In this document: in pieces, positions 37,480 to 45,733 of the stretch | How the letters are laid out: every line of letters starts with the position of its first letter | Position numbering within the stretch: position 1 is the stretch's first letter | From: Bdellovibrionales bacterium | GTDB taxonomy: Bacteria; Bdellovibrionota; UBA1018; CAIMNF01 | DNA: 64,000 nucleotides | NCBI GenBank assembly: GCA_018266375.1 | Contig: JAFEAO010000004.1 | Coordinates: 48,626-112,625, forward strand | Direction: 5' to 3' | Program-made: the position numbers and the translations under genes | The notes under the pieces: model-generated | Told to the model about the DNA's origin: nothing | Seen by the model: the letters and a program-made list of their open reading frames with translations, nothing else | Database searches by the model: none

Positions 37480-37509
37480 TTGACAATGGAGGGAGTTTCG
37501 AAGTAAATT
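37480..37509 (+). promoter_or_regulatory. Putative promoter of tRNA-His
   Basis: TTGACA (37480-37485) and TAAATT (37504-37509) are spaced by 18 bp, 54 bp before the tRNA. Confidence 0.5.
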
Positions 37510-37563
37510 TTAGGTTCAATTTATTTGCTGCGGTCGTTATCTTTACGCCGCGCACTTTGTTGT

Positions 37564-37640
37564 GGTGGCCATAGCTCAGTTGGTAGAGCACAGGATTGTG
37601 ATTCCTGGGGTCGCGGGTTCAAGCCCCGTTGGTCACCCCA
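37564..37640 (+). tRNA. tRNA-His (anticodon GTG), integration site of the element
   Basis: The cloverleaf has an encoded G at -1 opposite discriminator C, as tRNA-His requires. The acceptor stem is GTGGCCA/TGGTCAC, the anticodon loop TTGTGAT, the T loop TTCAAGC, and CCA is encoded. The recombinase reading frame on the other strand ends inside its 3' 22 bp, which marks this tRNA as the attachment gene. Confidence 0.95.
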
Positions 37641-39451
37641 TTTGAAAACATACTGAACCGATGATTCTTGGAAACACGGGTCGGTAGGTTTTCAAATGGG
37701 AAAAAAGAGGAATGGGGATGCGTTTTCGCATCCCCATTTTTTTTGCCTTTTACTTCTAACTGATAACTCTTTTCCACAGCACCATTCAGAGAAATCCCAC
37801 ATTCAATCCAGTAATGCGTGTCCATGCTGCTTTCATCGTACTTAGGGATAAGTTTTACTTTCTTTGGAAACATCGAACGAAGGGCTGGATAGCACTTCAT
37901 CGGATTCTCTAAGATGGCTTCCTTTAGCGTTTCCAAGCGTTCCGTAATTCCTTCAACAGTCACAGAAGGGGCCTTCACTTGGCTGCGATCTAGGGCACTC
38001 TTTTCGGCCTTGAGGCGTAGCTTTCGCTGCTCCCTTTCTTTTATCGCCAAATTGATTGTGTCTGACGCATTGCCACCAATAATCACTTGAATAAGGTTGG
38101 CGAGTTCTTTCTCGATGAGCTGAACTTCTTGCTCAATCTGTTTCATTCGTTGAGGGGTTGATGACTTTTTCATCGTGATTGCTTGGTTATACTTTTTCAC
38201 GATGTACTGGATGAAATCAGGTTTCACCAAATCTTCCCTGATGACCCCAATAATCGTTTCGGCCAACTTCTCAGTAGAGATCAGTTTCTTATTGGTACAA
38301 GTTCCATTCTTGTGTGCAGAACTGCACCCGTAATAACCGCCACTTTTTCCACTGATTAGACCAATGTTAGAACTGCAAACCCCACACTCAAGCAATCCAG
38401 AGAAAGGGTGTTCGGGTAATATATTCGCTTTGTTTCCCCATCGGCTTTCTGAATTTTTTTCCGACAAAGGAAATTTTTTGTTCTCTGCCAATTTTGTTTG
38501 AACCAAGTCCCACGTTTCTTGGTCGATGATTCTTAGGTCTTCGCGGAGTTCACTATTGCCGTTATGATTCACCCAATCGGTAGTGGGTCTTTCCTTCGCT
38601 GTTCGTGTTTTAAACTCAGGATGAATACCGTGTTTCGTTTTCTTCCATCTCCAAATTCCACAGTATTTCTCGTTGTGGAGAATGTGCTGAACGCTTCGTG
38701 GCCCCCATGAGGTTAATTTTCCTGCGGTTGCATAAGCAGCACTAGGAGAAGGAACTTTGTCTTCATTGAGCGTTTTTGCAATTCGAGAGTAGCCTAAGCC
38801 CATACTATACATTTGAAAAATTCTGCGAACAATTTGTGCTTCAGCTTCATTGATTGTGATTTTGTAATGTGACGGAAAAGGTCTTCCTTTTGCATTTTCA
38901 AATTTCGTCGGAGCAGAGTCATATCCGAATGGATGGTCACCGCAAGAGAACCCATTTAAGATTCTCATTTCCATTCCGCGAATCACACGTTCCGCATGAA
39001 TGTCGTTTGAAAAGTCATTGACCATCCCTTTCACGGTAAAAAATGTTTTCGCAGAAGGGTCTTCGCTGCTGATTCCATCGCAAATAGAAATCAGCTCCAC
39101 TTCATACCACTTGAGCATATCGTAGAGTCCAAGCAAGTTCCCAAGGGAACGAGTCAGACGGGAAAGATCATCAACGATGATTATATCAAAGGACTTGTTG
39201 CGAATACCGTTAAGAATTGCCTCGTAACCGTCACGGCCTGCAATTCTTCCGCTTTGGGCTTCGTCTTTGCGTACCCATTCAGTTAGAACCTGGATTGGAT
39301 TCCCATAAAATTTTTGTGAGCGAATTTGCCCCTGTTTCAAACGGAACTGGATGCGTGCAATTTGGTCATCGGCACTATCAGAACTTTGCATATCAGAACT
39401 ATAACGTGCGTAAACCGCAGCTCTCGCAGAAATCTTATTAAGCGGCTTCAT
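37619..39451 (-). CDS. Large serine recombinase (integrase)
   Basis: About 610 residues from the ATG at 39451, which is coupled to the small ORF upstream (an extended start at 39556 is possible). The N-terminal resolvase domain has the nucleophile region AAVYARYSS and IIVDDLSRLTRSLGNL. A Recombinase domain follows (GFSCGDHPFGYDSAPTKF, IVRRIFQMYSMGLGYSRIAK), then a zinc ribbon (LECGVCSSNIG...CTNKKL) and a coiled-coil (IEQEVQLIEKELANLI). It should integrate and excise the element at tRNA-His. Its last ~7 codons lie in the tRNA, so integration supplies the C-terminus. Confidence 0.93.
   Translation of the reverse strand: MKPLNKISARAAVYARYSSDMQSSDSADDQIARIQFRLKQGQIRSQKFYGNPIQVLTEWVRKDEAQSGRIAGRDGYEAILNGIRNKSFDIIIVDDLSRLTRSLGNLLGLYDMLKWYEVELISICDGISSEDPSAKTFFTVKGMVNDFSNDIHAERVIRGMEMRILNGFSCGDHPFGYDSAPTKFENAKGRPFPSHYKITINEAEAQIVRRIFQMYSMGLGYSRIAKTLNEDKVPSPSAAYATAGKLTSWGPRSVQHILHNEKYCGIWRWKKTKHGIHPEFKTRTAKERPTTDWVNHNGNSELREDLRIIDQETWDLVQTKLAENKKFPLSEKNSESRWGNKANILPEHPFSGLLECGVCSSNIGLISGKSGGYYGCSSAHKNGTCTNKKLISTEKLAETIIGVIREDLVKPDFIQYIVKKYNQAITMKKSSTPQRMKQIEQEVQLIEKELANLIQVIIGGNASDTINLAIKEREQRKLRLKAEKSALDRSQVKAPSVTVEGITERLETLKEAILENPMKCYPALRSMFPKKVKLIPKYDESSMDTHYWIECGISLNGAVEKSYQLEVKGKKNGDAKTHPHSSFFPFENLPTRVSKNHRFSMFSNGVTNGA
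37637..37700. repeat. Nested dyad at the tRNA 3' end, candidate attL
   Basis: Two perfect 13-bp arms, CCCATTTGAAAAC (37637-37649) and GTTTTCAAATGGG (37688-37700), enclose 38 bp that hold an inner ACCGA/TCGGT pair. The left arm begins in the tRNA CCA end. The ~64-bp size and symmetry fit a large serine recombinase attachment site. Confidence 0.55.
37712..37744 (+). terminator. Intrinsic terminator after tRNA-His, inside the recombinase 3' end
   Basis: An 11-bp perfect stem (ATGGGGATGCG/CGCATCCCCAT) with a TTTT loop is followed by seven T. It would stop tRNA-His transcription before it runs antisense into the recombinase gene. Confidence 0.75.
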
Positions 39452-39590
39452 TGAGGGCCTCGCTTCTTTCGGATTCTTCTTCGATGATGTTGTTTTCAGT
39501 TCTTTCTTCATTTTTAAATTTTCCAGACTTAATGTCTTCTTCAACCCAAATCTCACATAGAGCTTGCACTAGCTTTTGCCAAGGCTCCAT
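39438..39590 (-). CDS. Small ORF (50 aa) translationally coupled to the recombinase
   Basis: It starts at an ATG with AGGAG 6 bp upstream, 8 bp after the XRE stop. The peptide begins MEPWQKLVQALCEIWVEEDI and has an acidic tail (Glu/Asn/Arg-rich). Its TAA stop lies 9 bp inside the preferred recombinase start, the usual layout for translational coupling. It may be only a leader that sets recombinase yield, or an excisionase-like cofactor; no family is recognised. Confidence 0.55.
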   Translation of the reverse strand: MEPWQKLVQALCEIWVEEDIKSGKFKNEERTENNIIEEESERSEALNEAA

Positions 39591-39598
39591 GATGACTC

Positions 39599-39823
39599 CT
39601 ATTCGTTATGAAATTGATTGATCTCCTTAATCACTTTGTGGGCCTTCTCAAATTTCATCGAATCGAGATAGCGGAGGAACTTTGCTGAAAATTTACCGCT
39701 ATTTCTAAGCCCCGTTTCAATGTTGGAAACGGCAGTCTTCCCAGATAATTCGAGGAGGACTGCCATTTCCTCTTGGGACAGATCGAGTTTACTTCTAATT
39801 TCTTTAAATTGTTTTGCGTCCAT
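39599..39823 (-). CDS. XRE-family helix-turn-helix regulator
   Basis: A 74-residue Cro/CI-like protein. The HTH is FKEIRSKLDLSQEEMAVLLELSGKTAVSNIETGLR. A palindrome lies just upstream of it (39849-39871), so autoregulation and control of the recombinase behind it are likely. It sits first in an XRE-small ORF-recombinase unit. Confidence 0.85.
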   Translation of the reverse strand: MDAKQFKEIRSKLDLSQEEMAVLLELSGKTAVSNIETGLRNSGKFSAKFLRYLDSMKFEKAHKVIKEINQFHNE

Positions 39824-39848
39824 TTTTTACTTAAAACCTCTTATACCT

Positions 39849-39871
39849 ATAGTTCATCATTGATGAACTAT
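39849..39871. promoter_or_regulatory. Palindromic operator upstream of the XRE gene
   Basis: Two perfect 11-bp arms (ATAGTTCATCA and its complement) flank one central base, 26 bp before the XRE start. On the minus strand a TTGACT box lies at its upstream edge, so a bound dimer would cover the promoter. Confidence 0.75.
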
Positions 39872-40305
39872 TAAGTCAAGGGTTTGCGTGTTTTTGTCCG
39901 ACCAGCCGAGCCAAGATGCTGTTTTAAAAAGCCTTGAAGTTCTGGTGGGAGGACACCTGTTTCTTTGCTTTTCTTGAGCAGAGCCTCAAACATCATGATT
40001 TCATCAAAATGCTCTGCTCGGATATTTTCGACGAGAGCCGTATCGGCCTCGTCGCATGATTTTAGCAGAAGCCAGCTCGCCAAATCCTGTCGATTGACTC
40101 GTCCACTGGTGAACCCATCATTCACTTTTTTCATGAGTTCTGTGAGCTGTGATTCTGCTTCTTTGGTGATTGTGATTTTTGCGATTTCTTCATTCTTCTT
40201 TTTTTCTGTACCCCTGTCTTCCGTTTCCTCTCTCTTCTTCTTTTCTTCCTCCGTCTCCGCTCCCGACCCCGTTCCCGTTTTTTTTCCTATATTTTTATCT
40301 TCCAT
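39871..40305 (-). CDS. Putative relaxosome accessory protein
   Basis: A 144-residue protein. The first ~55 residues are a Lys/Glu-rich low-complexity stretch. The rest begins with a possible ribbon-helix-helix strand (KITITKEAESQLTELM) followed by helices (RVNRQDLASWLLLKS). Its location between the candidate oriT and the integration genes suggests a DNA-binding relaxosome role. I do not recognise the family with certainty. Confidence 0.5.
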   Translation of the reverse strand: MEDKNIGKKTGTGSGAETEEEKKKREETEDRGTEKKKNEEIAKITITKEAESQLTELMKKVNDGFTSGRVNRQDLASWLLLKSCDEADTALVENIRAEHFDEIMMFEALLKKSKETGVLPPELQGFLKQHLGSAGRTKTRKPLT

Positions 40306-40329
40306 ATCTCTTTACCTTTATTCCTTTTC

Positions 40330-40440
40330 TCCCACCGCCGCCTCTGTTTAGTACCTAGTTACTGACCCCTTCCTCTCAACTCGTTGGGGGGGAGGGGTCA
40401 GTAACGACCAAGGGACGTTAAGAACGAGGCGGCGGTGGGA
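40330..40440. other. Nested inverted repeats, candidate origin of transfer
   Basis: In the 233-bp gap 40306-40538 an outer 15-bp perfect pair (TCCCACCGCCGCCTC at 40330-40344, partner 40426-40440) encloses an inner 13-bp pair (GTTACTGACCCCT at 40358-40370, partner 40393-40405). The G/C-rich arms stand out in an AT-rich element. It lies between the candidate relaxase and accessory genes, as oriT sites do. An origin of replication or terminator is the alternative. Confidence 0.55.
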
Positions 40441-40538
40441 AAAGTTTTGTTGTTATCCGCTCTTAGCTTCTTGTCGCTCTAAAATTTCAACTAATCGAAT
40501 CCTTCGTTACACGAAGGAATTGGCGAAGACTTCTAACT

Positions 40539-41291
40539 TCAAATTTTAAAAGCAAGCTCACTCAGGCTTTTGGTGTTTTTGAATCCTCTGATTTCCGCAG
40601 TCAGTGGATTTTCTTTCCAGTCTTCAACCGAGATAAATCCAATCCTCGAATTAAGTTTTCCATCACGGATGTATTGCATAGCCTTATTGATGGTCTTTTC
40701 AATGCCATTGTTCTCGACAATGAAGAACACAAAACCAAAGTCATAAGAGTCACTGTAGGCTTTGATTGCTTTGTTATATCGCCAATTCGTCTTGGACGTT
40801 TTTTCGTATTCGATGGCCACAATGGGAGTTGAGCTTTTTCCTTGAAGCCTGAACACAATGTCAGGGTACTTTGATTCTCGGTCGCTCAAGCTCAATTTAA
40901 AGCTAGCCGACTTTTGCATTTTCATTTCCCGTTCGGTCATCCACTTTTGGCAGAGTCCTGCTTTCTCCAATTTCCAAACTCCTGCCCCAGCAGTTACGTC
41001 ATGCTGGATTTCATGTGGATAAACCGTGTGAACGTGTTGCCACTTCATGCTCTGAACTAGCTCAACTCCGAAGGAATCAATCACGACAGCATCATGTCCG
41101 TGCTTACTGGTGTTGTACTTAAAGACCTTCCGATCAACTAAGTGCTGAAGTTGCATTTGCTTCCAGCGTAGAGTGCCGTGAGCAAAAAGGTCATACCAAG
41201 TTTCTCGCTCCATTGAGCCGACCTTGGCGACAAACCTCACGGCCTCGACAGCGTTCTTTGAGAGCTTTCGACCGTAAGGGTATTTCATCAT
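40539..41291 (-). CDS. Candidate MOBC / Replic_Relax-type relaxase
   Basis: About 250 residues from the ATG at 41291 (GGGAGG upstream, overlapping the lipoprotein stop). An N-terminal winged-helix-like half is followed by a PD-(D/E)XK-like core: Asp in KYPDIVF (about 144) and the pair in VAIEYEKTSK (about 161-163). MOBC relaxases such as CloDF13 MobC use this fold and are of similar length. No other relaxase is present, and VirD4 is nearby. The motif match is by eye, so this is a supported guess. Confidence 0.55.
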   Translation of the reverse strand: MMKYPYGRKLSKNAVEAVRFVAKVGSMERETWYDLFAHGTLRWKQMQLQHLVDRKVFKYNTSKHGHDAVVIDSFGVELVQSMKWQHVHTVYPHEIQHDVTAGAGVWKLEKAGLCQKWMTEREMKMQKSASFKLSLSDRESKYPDIVFRLQGKSSTPIVAIEYEKTSKTNWRYNKAIKAYSDSYDFGFVFFIVENNGIEKTINKAMQYIRDGKLNSRIGFISVEDWKENPLTAEIRGFKNTKSLSELAFKI

Positions 41292-41737
41292 GGGGCCTCC
41301 CAACGCGTAGGCTCTGTGATGATGTATTCAAAATGTCCCTCGATGTAGCGATTGCCAGTCACTTTGCTTTCCACCCAAACGGCTTCAACTTTCGGCTCTT
41401 GAAGACTAGGTGGGCTTCCAGCTTTTTGTGATTTTCTTTGAGCTTCTTTTCCCTTTAGGTAAGAAAGCTCTTTGTCCTTTTCGTTGTTCTCGTGAATGGC
41501 ATTTCCTACGAATCCACCAGCAATCGCACCAACTCCTGCACCGATGATGACGTTTCGTGTGCGATACTGTCCGTTATTACCAGCATCAACGATCCCTCCC
41601 AATGCCGCCCCAGTCCCTGCTCCAATGGCACTGCCGAGGCCTACTGACTTTCCCATAGTAGAGCATCCTGTTTGCAAAAGAAGTGCTGACACACTCACGA
41701 TCAAAACGATTTGTTTTTTGAATTTGTTAAATCCCAT
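41288..41737 (-). CDS. VirB7-like lipoprotein with glycine-zipper
   Basis: About 149 residues from the ATG at 41737 (AGGAGG upstream). A lipobox (LLQTGCST) is followed by glycine-zipper segments (GSAIGAGTGAALGGIVDAG, IIGAGVGAIAGGFVGNA) and a charged helix. It probably lodges in the outer membrane next to the VirB9/VirB10 core. It is longer than classic VirB7. Confidence 0.7.
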   Translation of the reverse strand: MGFNKFKKQIVLIVSVSALLLQTGCSTMGKSVGLGSAIGAGTGAALGGIVDAGNNGQYRTRNVIIGAGVGAIAGGFVGNAIHENNEKDKELSYLKGKEAQRKSQKAGSPPSLQEPKVEAVWVESKVTGNRYIEGHFEYIITEPTRWEAP

Positions 41738-41753
41738 ACGACCTCCTGAATTT

Positions 41754-43373
41754 TTAAGCTGCATTATCAAGAGCGTTATTCGCTTGTTCTGTTTTCTCTG
41801 GTTTTACTTCGCCTTCTTTTTCTTCAAGTAGTGGCATGAGGGTCTTCGTGATTTCGGGAATCGGCTGAACCTCAAGGTCATCTGTTTTGCTGAACTTGAT
41901 TCTGACTGTTTTTGCTCCTCGTTCGTGTGGCACGATCATGATGGCCTCACCAACGCCCAAGTCTTTTTTAAAGATATTGGGGTGAATCGCAAATTCTTCC
42001 ACATCACGAACCGACATTTCACCACTCTTATTTACACCGAACAGAGTTTTGCTTTGTCGTTCGGTTGACTTGGTAGAAGTCAAAGTCCCGATAACTTTTG
42101 AGAAGTATTCAGCCGAGTCAGGGTCATTCCCACGCATGAAAACCTTGAGGTTTGCGTTCGTTAGAATCGAGTTTGCGACTGGTTCACCCAGCACAGTAAT
42201 GTCTCCTAGAGCTTGGTGAGCAAATACGATTCCGACATTTGCCGATCTTGATTTATTCAAAATCGAGACAAAGCCTTCATAAAGGTATTCGGAAAAGTCA
42301 TCGAGAAAGACGCTAAAAAACTTTTTCTCTTCGCCCTGAGCAAGTCGGTGACGGTTTGCTACTGCTGCTTGCAGGGATTGAAGAACAAGTTTTCCCGTGG
42401 CCTTACCAAGAAACGGTGAAAGCAATACTGGCAACTGAAAGTAAACGATTTGATGATTTCTTAGAGCTTCATCAATCGTGATTGCTCCTTCCTCTGGGTT
42501 AAAGAGTTTTGCGTTTTCACCAAAAGCAAAGTGTCCAATCGCAGAAAGAAGTCCACTGGTACGTTCCTCACGATCTTTGGGGGCCTGTCCACAAAAAGTC
42601 AGATACCAGCGACGAACTTCTGGGTCTTGAACCTTTTTCGCCATGTCTTCCATTGTCTTCGGGCGAGAAATAGCTTGATGTAGTCTTTGAAAGGTTGGAA
42701 CTGTGCCAGACGCTTCAAAAATCCGCATGACTTGGTTCATGACTTCATATTGAAGTGAACGGTAATAAGGATTTTCAAAATCAAAAGCGTTAAAGACTCG
42801 CTCCGTGATCTCTTCCGCAGTTCCACCGAGTAACGGGTTGAACTGAAAAGACTGATCTCTACGGCTTAGGCTGAATAGACGAAAATCATCCTCGCGTTTT
42901 GCAAGTTTGATATACGCCCAAAGTTTATCAATCAGGGAATTGTCGGCCTTTCCGTCAATCAGTAAAAGACCTTTCCCCGAATGAATATCTTGAATTGCCC
43001 AAGGCAGAATCACACTTTCAGTCTTACCAGCGTTAGTTGTGCCGATGACCTGAGTGTGCATAGCTCTCTGGCGAGACTTAATCCAAATATCTTCGTTCTT
43101 GTCAGTCGTTCCACAAAAGACTGAATCAGGAACTTTTGCAGTGATGTTCTTTTCCAAAAGATTCTTCTCTCGATTCTTTTGGATCTTCCTCCAAAGGATT
43201 CGCCCTAGTGGAATTGAAATGAGAAGAATCAATCCCGTCACTAGAAGGAAGTGACGGGATGACTCTTTCATCCAAACCCAAAGAGAATCAAGCCCTCTCG
43301 CTAGAAGAAGTAGGCCAATGATGGCCATGAGAATTTTCTCTCCGTGTGAAGATGGATTGCCCTTATCTCCCAT
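41754..43373 (-). CDS. virD4: Type IV coupling protein (VirD4/TraG family)
   Basis: About 539 residues from the ATG at 43373. Two N-terminal membrane helices precede the ATPase domain: Walker A IGTTNAGKTES, Walker B FSVFLDDFSEYL, and the substrate-recognition part (LGDITVLGEP...VFMRGNDPDSAEYFSKVIG). It brings the relaxosome to the secretion channel. It overlaps the virB10 end slightly and has an acidic C-terminal tail, as coupling proteins often do. Confidence 0.92.
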   Translation of the reverse strand: MGDKGNPSSHGEKILMAIIGLLLLARGLDSLWVWMKESSRHFLLVTGLILLISIPLGRILWRKIQKNREKNLLEKNITAKVPDSVFCGTTDKNEDIWIKSRQRAMHTQVIGTTNAGKTESVILPWAIQDIHSGKGLLLIDGKADNSLIDKLWAYIKLAKREDDFRLFSLSRRDQSFQFNPLLGGTAEEITERVFNAFDFENPYYRSLQYEVMNQVMRIFEASGTVPTFQRLHQAISRPKTMEDMAKKVQDPEVRRWYLTFCGQAPKDREERTSGLLSAIGHFAFGENAKLFNPEEGAITIDEALRNHQIVYFQLPVLLSPFLGKATGKLVLQSLQAAVANRHRLAQGEEKKFFSVFLDDFSEYLYEGFVSILNKSRSANVGIVFAHQALGDITVLGEPVANSILTNANLKVFMRGNDPDSAEYFSKVIGTLTSTKSTERQSKTLFGVNKSGEMSVRDVEEFAIHPNIFKKDLGVGEAIMIVPHERGAKTVRIKFSKTDDLEVQPIPEITKTLMPLLEEKEGEVKPEKTEQANNALDNAA

Positions 43374-44343
43374 AAGTGGCCCCTGCATCTCGAAAGGTGA
43401 AAGGCTGATTTAGAACCGCAATAGTGTCTGTGCCACTATCAAGCTCAATCCACTTACGTTCCTTCTGTAGGTCTTCTCCCATTGCATTTGCTCGATCTGT
43501 GGCAGTCTGAGCAACGGCATTGCGAAGACCGTTCGCATTTCCTCCTTGGTTAGCTCCAAGCATCCCTGTGGACATGGAGCCAGCCGCATAAGCTCCCACG
43601 AAACGAGTAAGAGTTTGGCCTACGACATTTTTCACACCATCAGAATGAACATTGCCGCTAATGCCAACCTGTCCATCTCGTCCAACGCCAATCGCAGAGA
43701 ACGATCTTTCTCTTCCATCAGGAGTAATGATAGAACGCCAAACAACCGTGGCCCGTTCAGAGTCACTGTCGAATGAAGCATCCCCAAGCACTTTAGAGCC
43801 ACTTGGAATGGCAGTTCCGCTTTCGCTTGCCACATCATCCATCACAAGCCCGACAATCGGCATCCCTTGGTTCGCAATCGTGACTTTGTTCGTAAGTTGG
43901 ATAGCGATTCTTGTTCCAGCAGACAGTTGATCTCTTGAATCCGAACCTCCACGACTCAAAATCATATTTGAGTTTCGATCAGGTGCAGAGTTGCCGCCAC
44001 CAGTTCCACCAGAACTAGGACGATAGAGATAATCAAGTGAGCCGTGAACCTGTTTCACGTTCACTTGCGACTCTTGAAGCTGGCGGATCGTTTCTTGAGT
44101 CGGGTCATTCTCGGCTTGCTTGATCTGAGTAAGGCTTCCTTGTTCTGCCTTCTCATGAAATGTCTCTTGATCTGGCTGTGAACTTGGCATCACTAAAAGA
44201 ACAAGAATCAAACCACCAACAAATGAAATCGCCCAGACTTGCACCCTCGACCAGTTGACTTCGCGTTTGCTCGTGAATGGCTTTGGTTCTTTCAGGAAGT
44301 AGTTTTTAAAATCCAAATTTACCCCCTTTGCTACCGCTTCCAT
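43363..44343 (-). CDS. virB10: VirB10/TrbI-like core-complex protein
   Basis: A 326-residue protein with one membrane helix (VQVWAISFVGGLILVLLVMP, about 31-50), a periplasmic linker, and the C-terminal beta-barrel domain (LSAGTRIAIQLTNKV, AIPSGSKVLGDASFDSDSERA, DGRERSFSAIG). It spans from inner to outer membrane. The usual proline-rich stretch is replaced by a Gly/Ser-rich one. It overlaps virB9 by 13 bp. Confidence 0.88.
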   Translation of the reverse strand: MEAVAKGVNLDFKNYFLKEPKPFTSKREVNWSRVQVWAISFVGGLILVLLVMPSSQPDQETFHEKAEQGSLTQIKQAENDPTQETIRQLQESQVNVKQVHGSLDYLYRPSSGGTGGGNSAPDRNSNMILSRGGSDSRDQLSAGTRIAIQLTNKVTIANQGMPIVGLVMDDVASESGTAIPSGSKVLGDASFDSDSERATVVWRSIITPDGRERSFSAIGVGRDGQVGISGNVHSDGVKNVVGQTLTRFVGAYAAGSMSTGMLGANQGGNANGLRNAVAQTATDRANAMGEDLQKERKWIELDSGTDTIAVLNQPFTFRDAGATYGR

Positions 44344-45068
44344 GTGGCAACCTTTGAAATGGTTAAGTAAGAAATTTTCTTTCTTCTCAATTCAAGTCTC
44401 ATGCTTTCATTGGTGTTCAAGTCGGCCTCACGAATCTGCATGACTCCTGAAATTCCTCTTTGTGGAGTGACTTCGAGTGCAGATAAGAAGAGGTTATGAA
44501 TCGGACGAGTCTCATTGTGTTGAGTGAGCCAAATCCACTCAGGTTTAAAGGCCTCTTTGGTTTTAGATGAAATGCTAAACTCAACAAGCAAGATTCCGTC
44601 CTTTGCTCGTCCGAGACGCTTTACATGAAGCTCAAGAGTTTCATTTTTTAGATTGTTCTTAAAATCCGTCCATCTGATACCAGTATCAACGCTTCCATTG
44701 CGTGAGGCTGGTTTCTCTTTAGGATTTTCAAGATAAACAACGTAATCAGAAAGTGATTCAGGGCCAGAAACAAGCTCAACATTAAACCGCTTCCAGTCGG
44801 TGTAAATGTAGAGATTGCTCTTGGCTCCACCAATGATCGGTTTGATCGTAATGGCCTGATCTAAGTATTCCACCTTGAAGGAATTTTGATCTCCTACGAC
44901 AACGCTGTTGGGTCTATCGGGTACTTGAATGATTGTAGCAATCCCGATGCTCGTTCTGACCGTAACGATCTGATCTCCTTGCACTGGTACTCGACGAACC
45001 CTTTGAGAAGCGTCCGATTTCCAAGCAAGAAGCGAGAACACGAGAAAGGTAAATAGTTTTGTCTTCAT
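44331..45068 (-). CDS. virB9: VirB9/TrbG-like outer-membrane core protein
   Basis: A 245-residue exported protein. The signal peptide ends near SDAS. The N-terminal domain (VRTSIGIATIIQVPDRPNSVVVGD, KSNLYIYTDWKRFNVELV) matches the VirB9/CagX N-terminal pattern. The C-terminal half is less typical. It forms the outer ring with VirB7 and VirB10. Confidence 0.82.
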   Translation of the reverse strand: MKTKLFTFLVFSLLAWKSDASQRVRRVPVQGDQIVTVRTSIGIATIIQVPDRPNSVVVGDQNSFKVEYLDQAITIKPIIGGAKSNLYIYTDWKRFNVELVSGPESLSDYVVYLENPKEKPASRNGSVDTGIRWTDFKNNLKNETLELHVKRLGRAKDGILLVEFSISSKTKEAFKPEWIWLTQHNETRPIHNLFLSALEVTPQRGISGVMQIREADLNTNESMRLELRRKKISYLTISKVATWKR

Positions 45069-45124
45069 GATTCTCCCTGTGTTGGTTTGGGGGAATCAAA
45101 TAGTTTCGCAAATAGTTTCAATCG

Positions 45125-45721
45125 TTATTCTTCACGTTCTTTTGAAATGTATAGGCCCCACGGATTTTTTTGAGTCCGTTGGCCATTTTCAAAAGTAAGT
45201 TCAAGTTTCAAATTCCCAGCCGCTTTTAACCCTTGAATGGTGGTCACTCGGTCGCCTGTGATGAGTGCAGTCTGATTTTTTAGGTCGATTTTAATTTTAT
45301 CGTCATCAGTATAAATCCTCTGGGAAACGATCTTCTCAGTTGAAAACTTCGCCACGTTTGCCACTGCACCTTGAAAGGCTTTCAGTGCTTTGGGAGTGAT
45401 AAATTGTTCAGACTCTTTCAACTTCTTGATGACGTTTTCAGGTTCCCATTGATAACGCTTTTCAAGATAGCCCTTGATGCCTTCTCGAATCTGATCTTCC
45501 GCTTTAGGAAGAGCGGTTCGCTCAATGGCCTTACCATCAGGGCCAAGAGTAATTACTAAAGGCTCTTTAGTTGCCATGACGAGAATCACCCCAAGTACCA
45601 TGAAGACAAGAACGATTGCTGAAAGTGAAAACATTTTCAGAAATTGATTCGAGTGCATCAGTTCTCCCACGATTTTTGGGAGTGAAGGCATTTTTAGATT
45701 TGTTGGTTTTGTTTCTTGCAT
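45125..45721 (-). CDS. virB8: VirB8-like inner-membrane protein
   Basis: A 198-residue bitopic protein. One membrane helix (FSLSAIVLVFMVLGVILVMA, about 31-50) is followed by an NTF2-like periplasmic domain. Its place between virB6 and virB9 supports the call; sequence alone is weak (a TraE-type relative is possible). Confidence 0.72.
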   Translation of the reverse strand: MQETKPTNLKMPSLPKIVGELMHSNQFLKMFSLSAIVLVFMVLGVILVMATKEPLVITLGPDGKAIERTALPKAEDQIREGIKGYLEKRYQWEPENVIKKLKESEQFITPKALKAFQGAVANVAKFSTEKIVSQRIYTDDDKIKIDLKNQTALITGDRVTTIQGLKAAGNLKLELTFENGQRTQKNPWGLYISKEREE

Positions 45722-45733
45722 ATTTTTTCCTTT

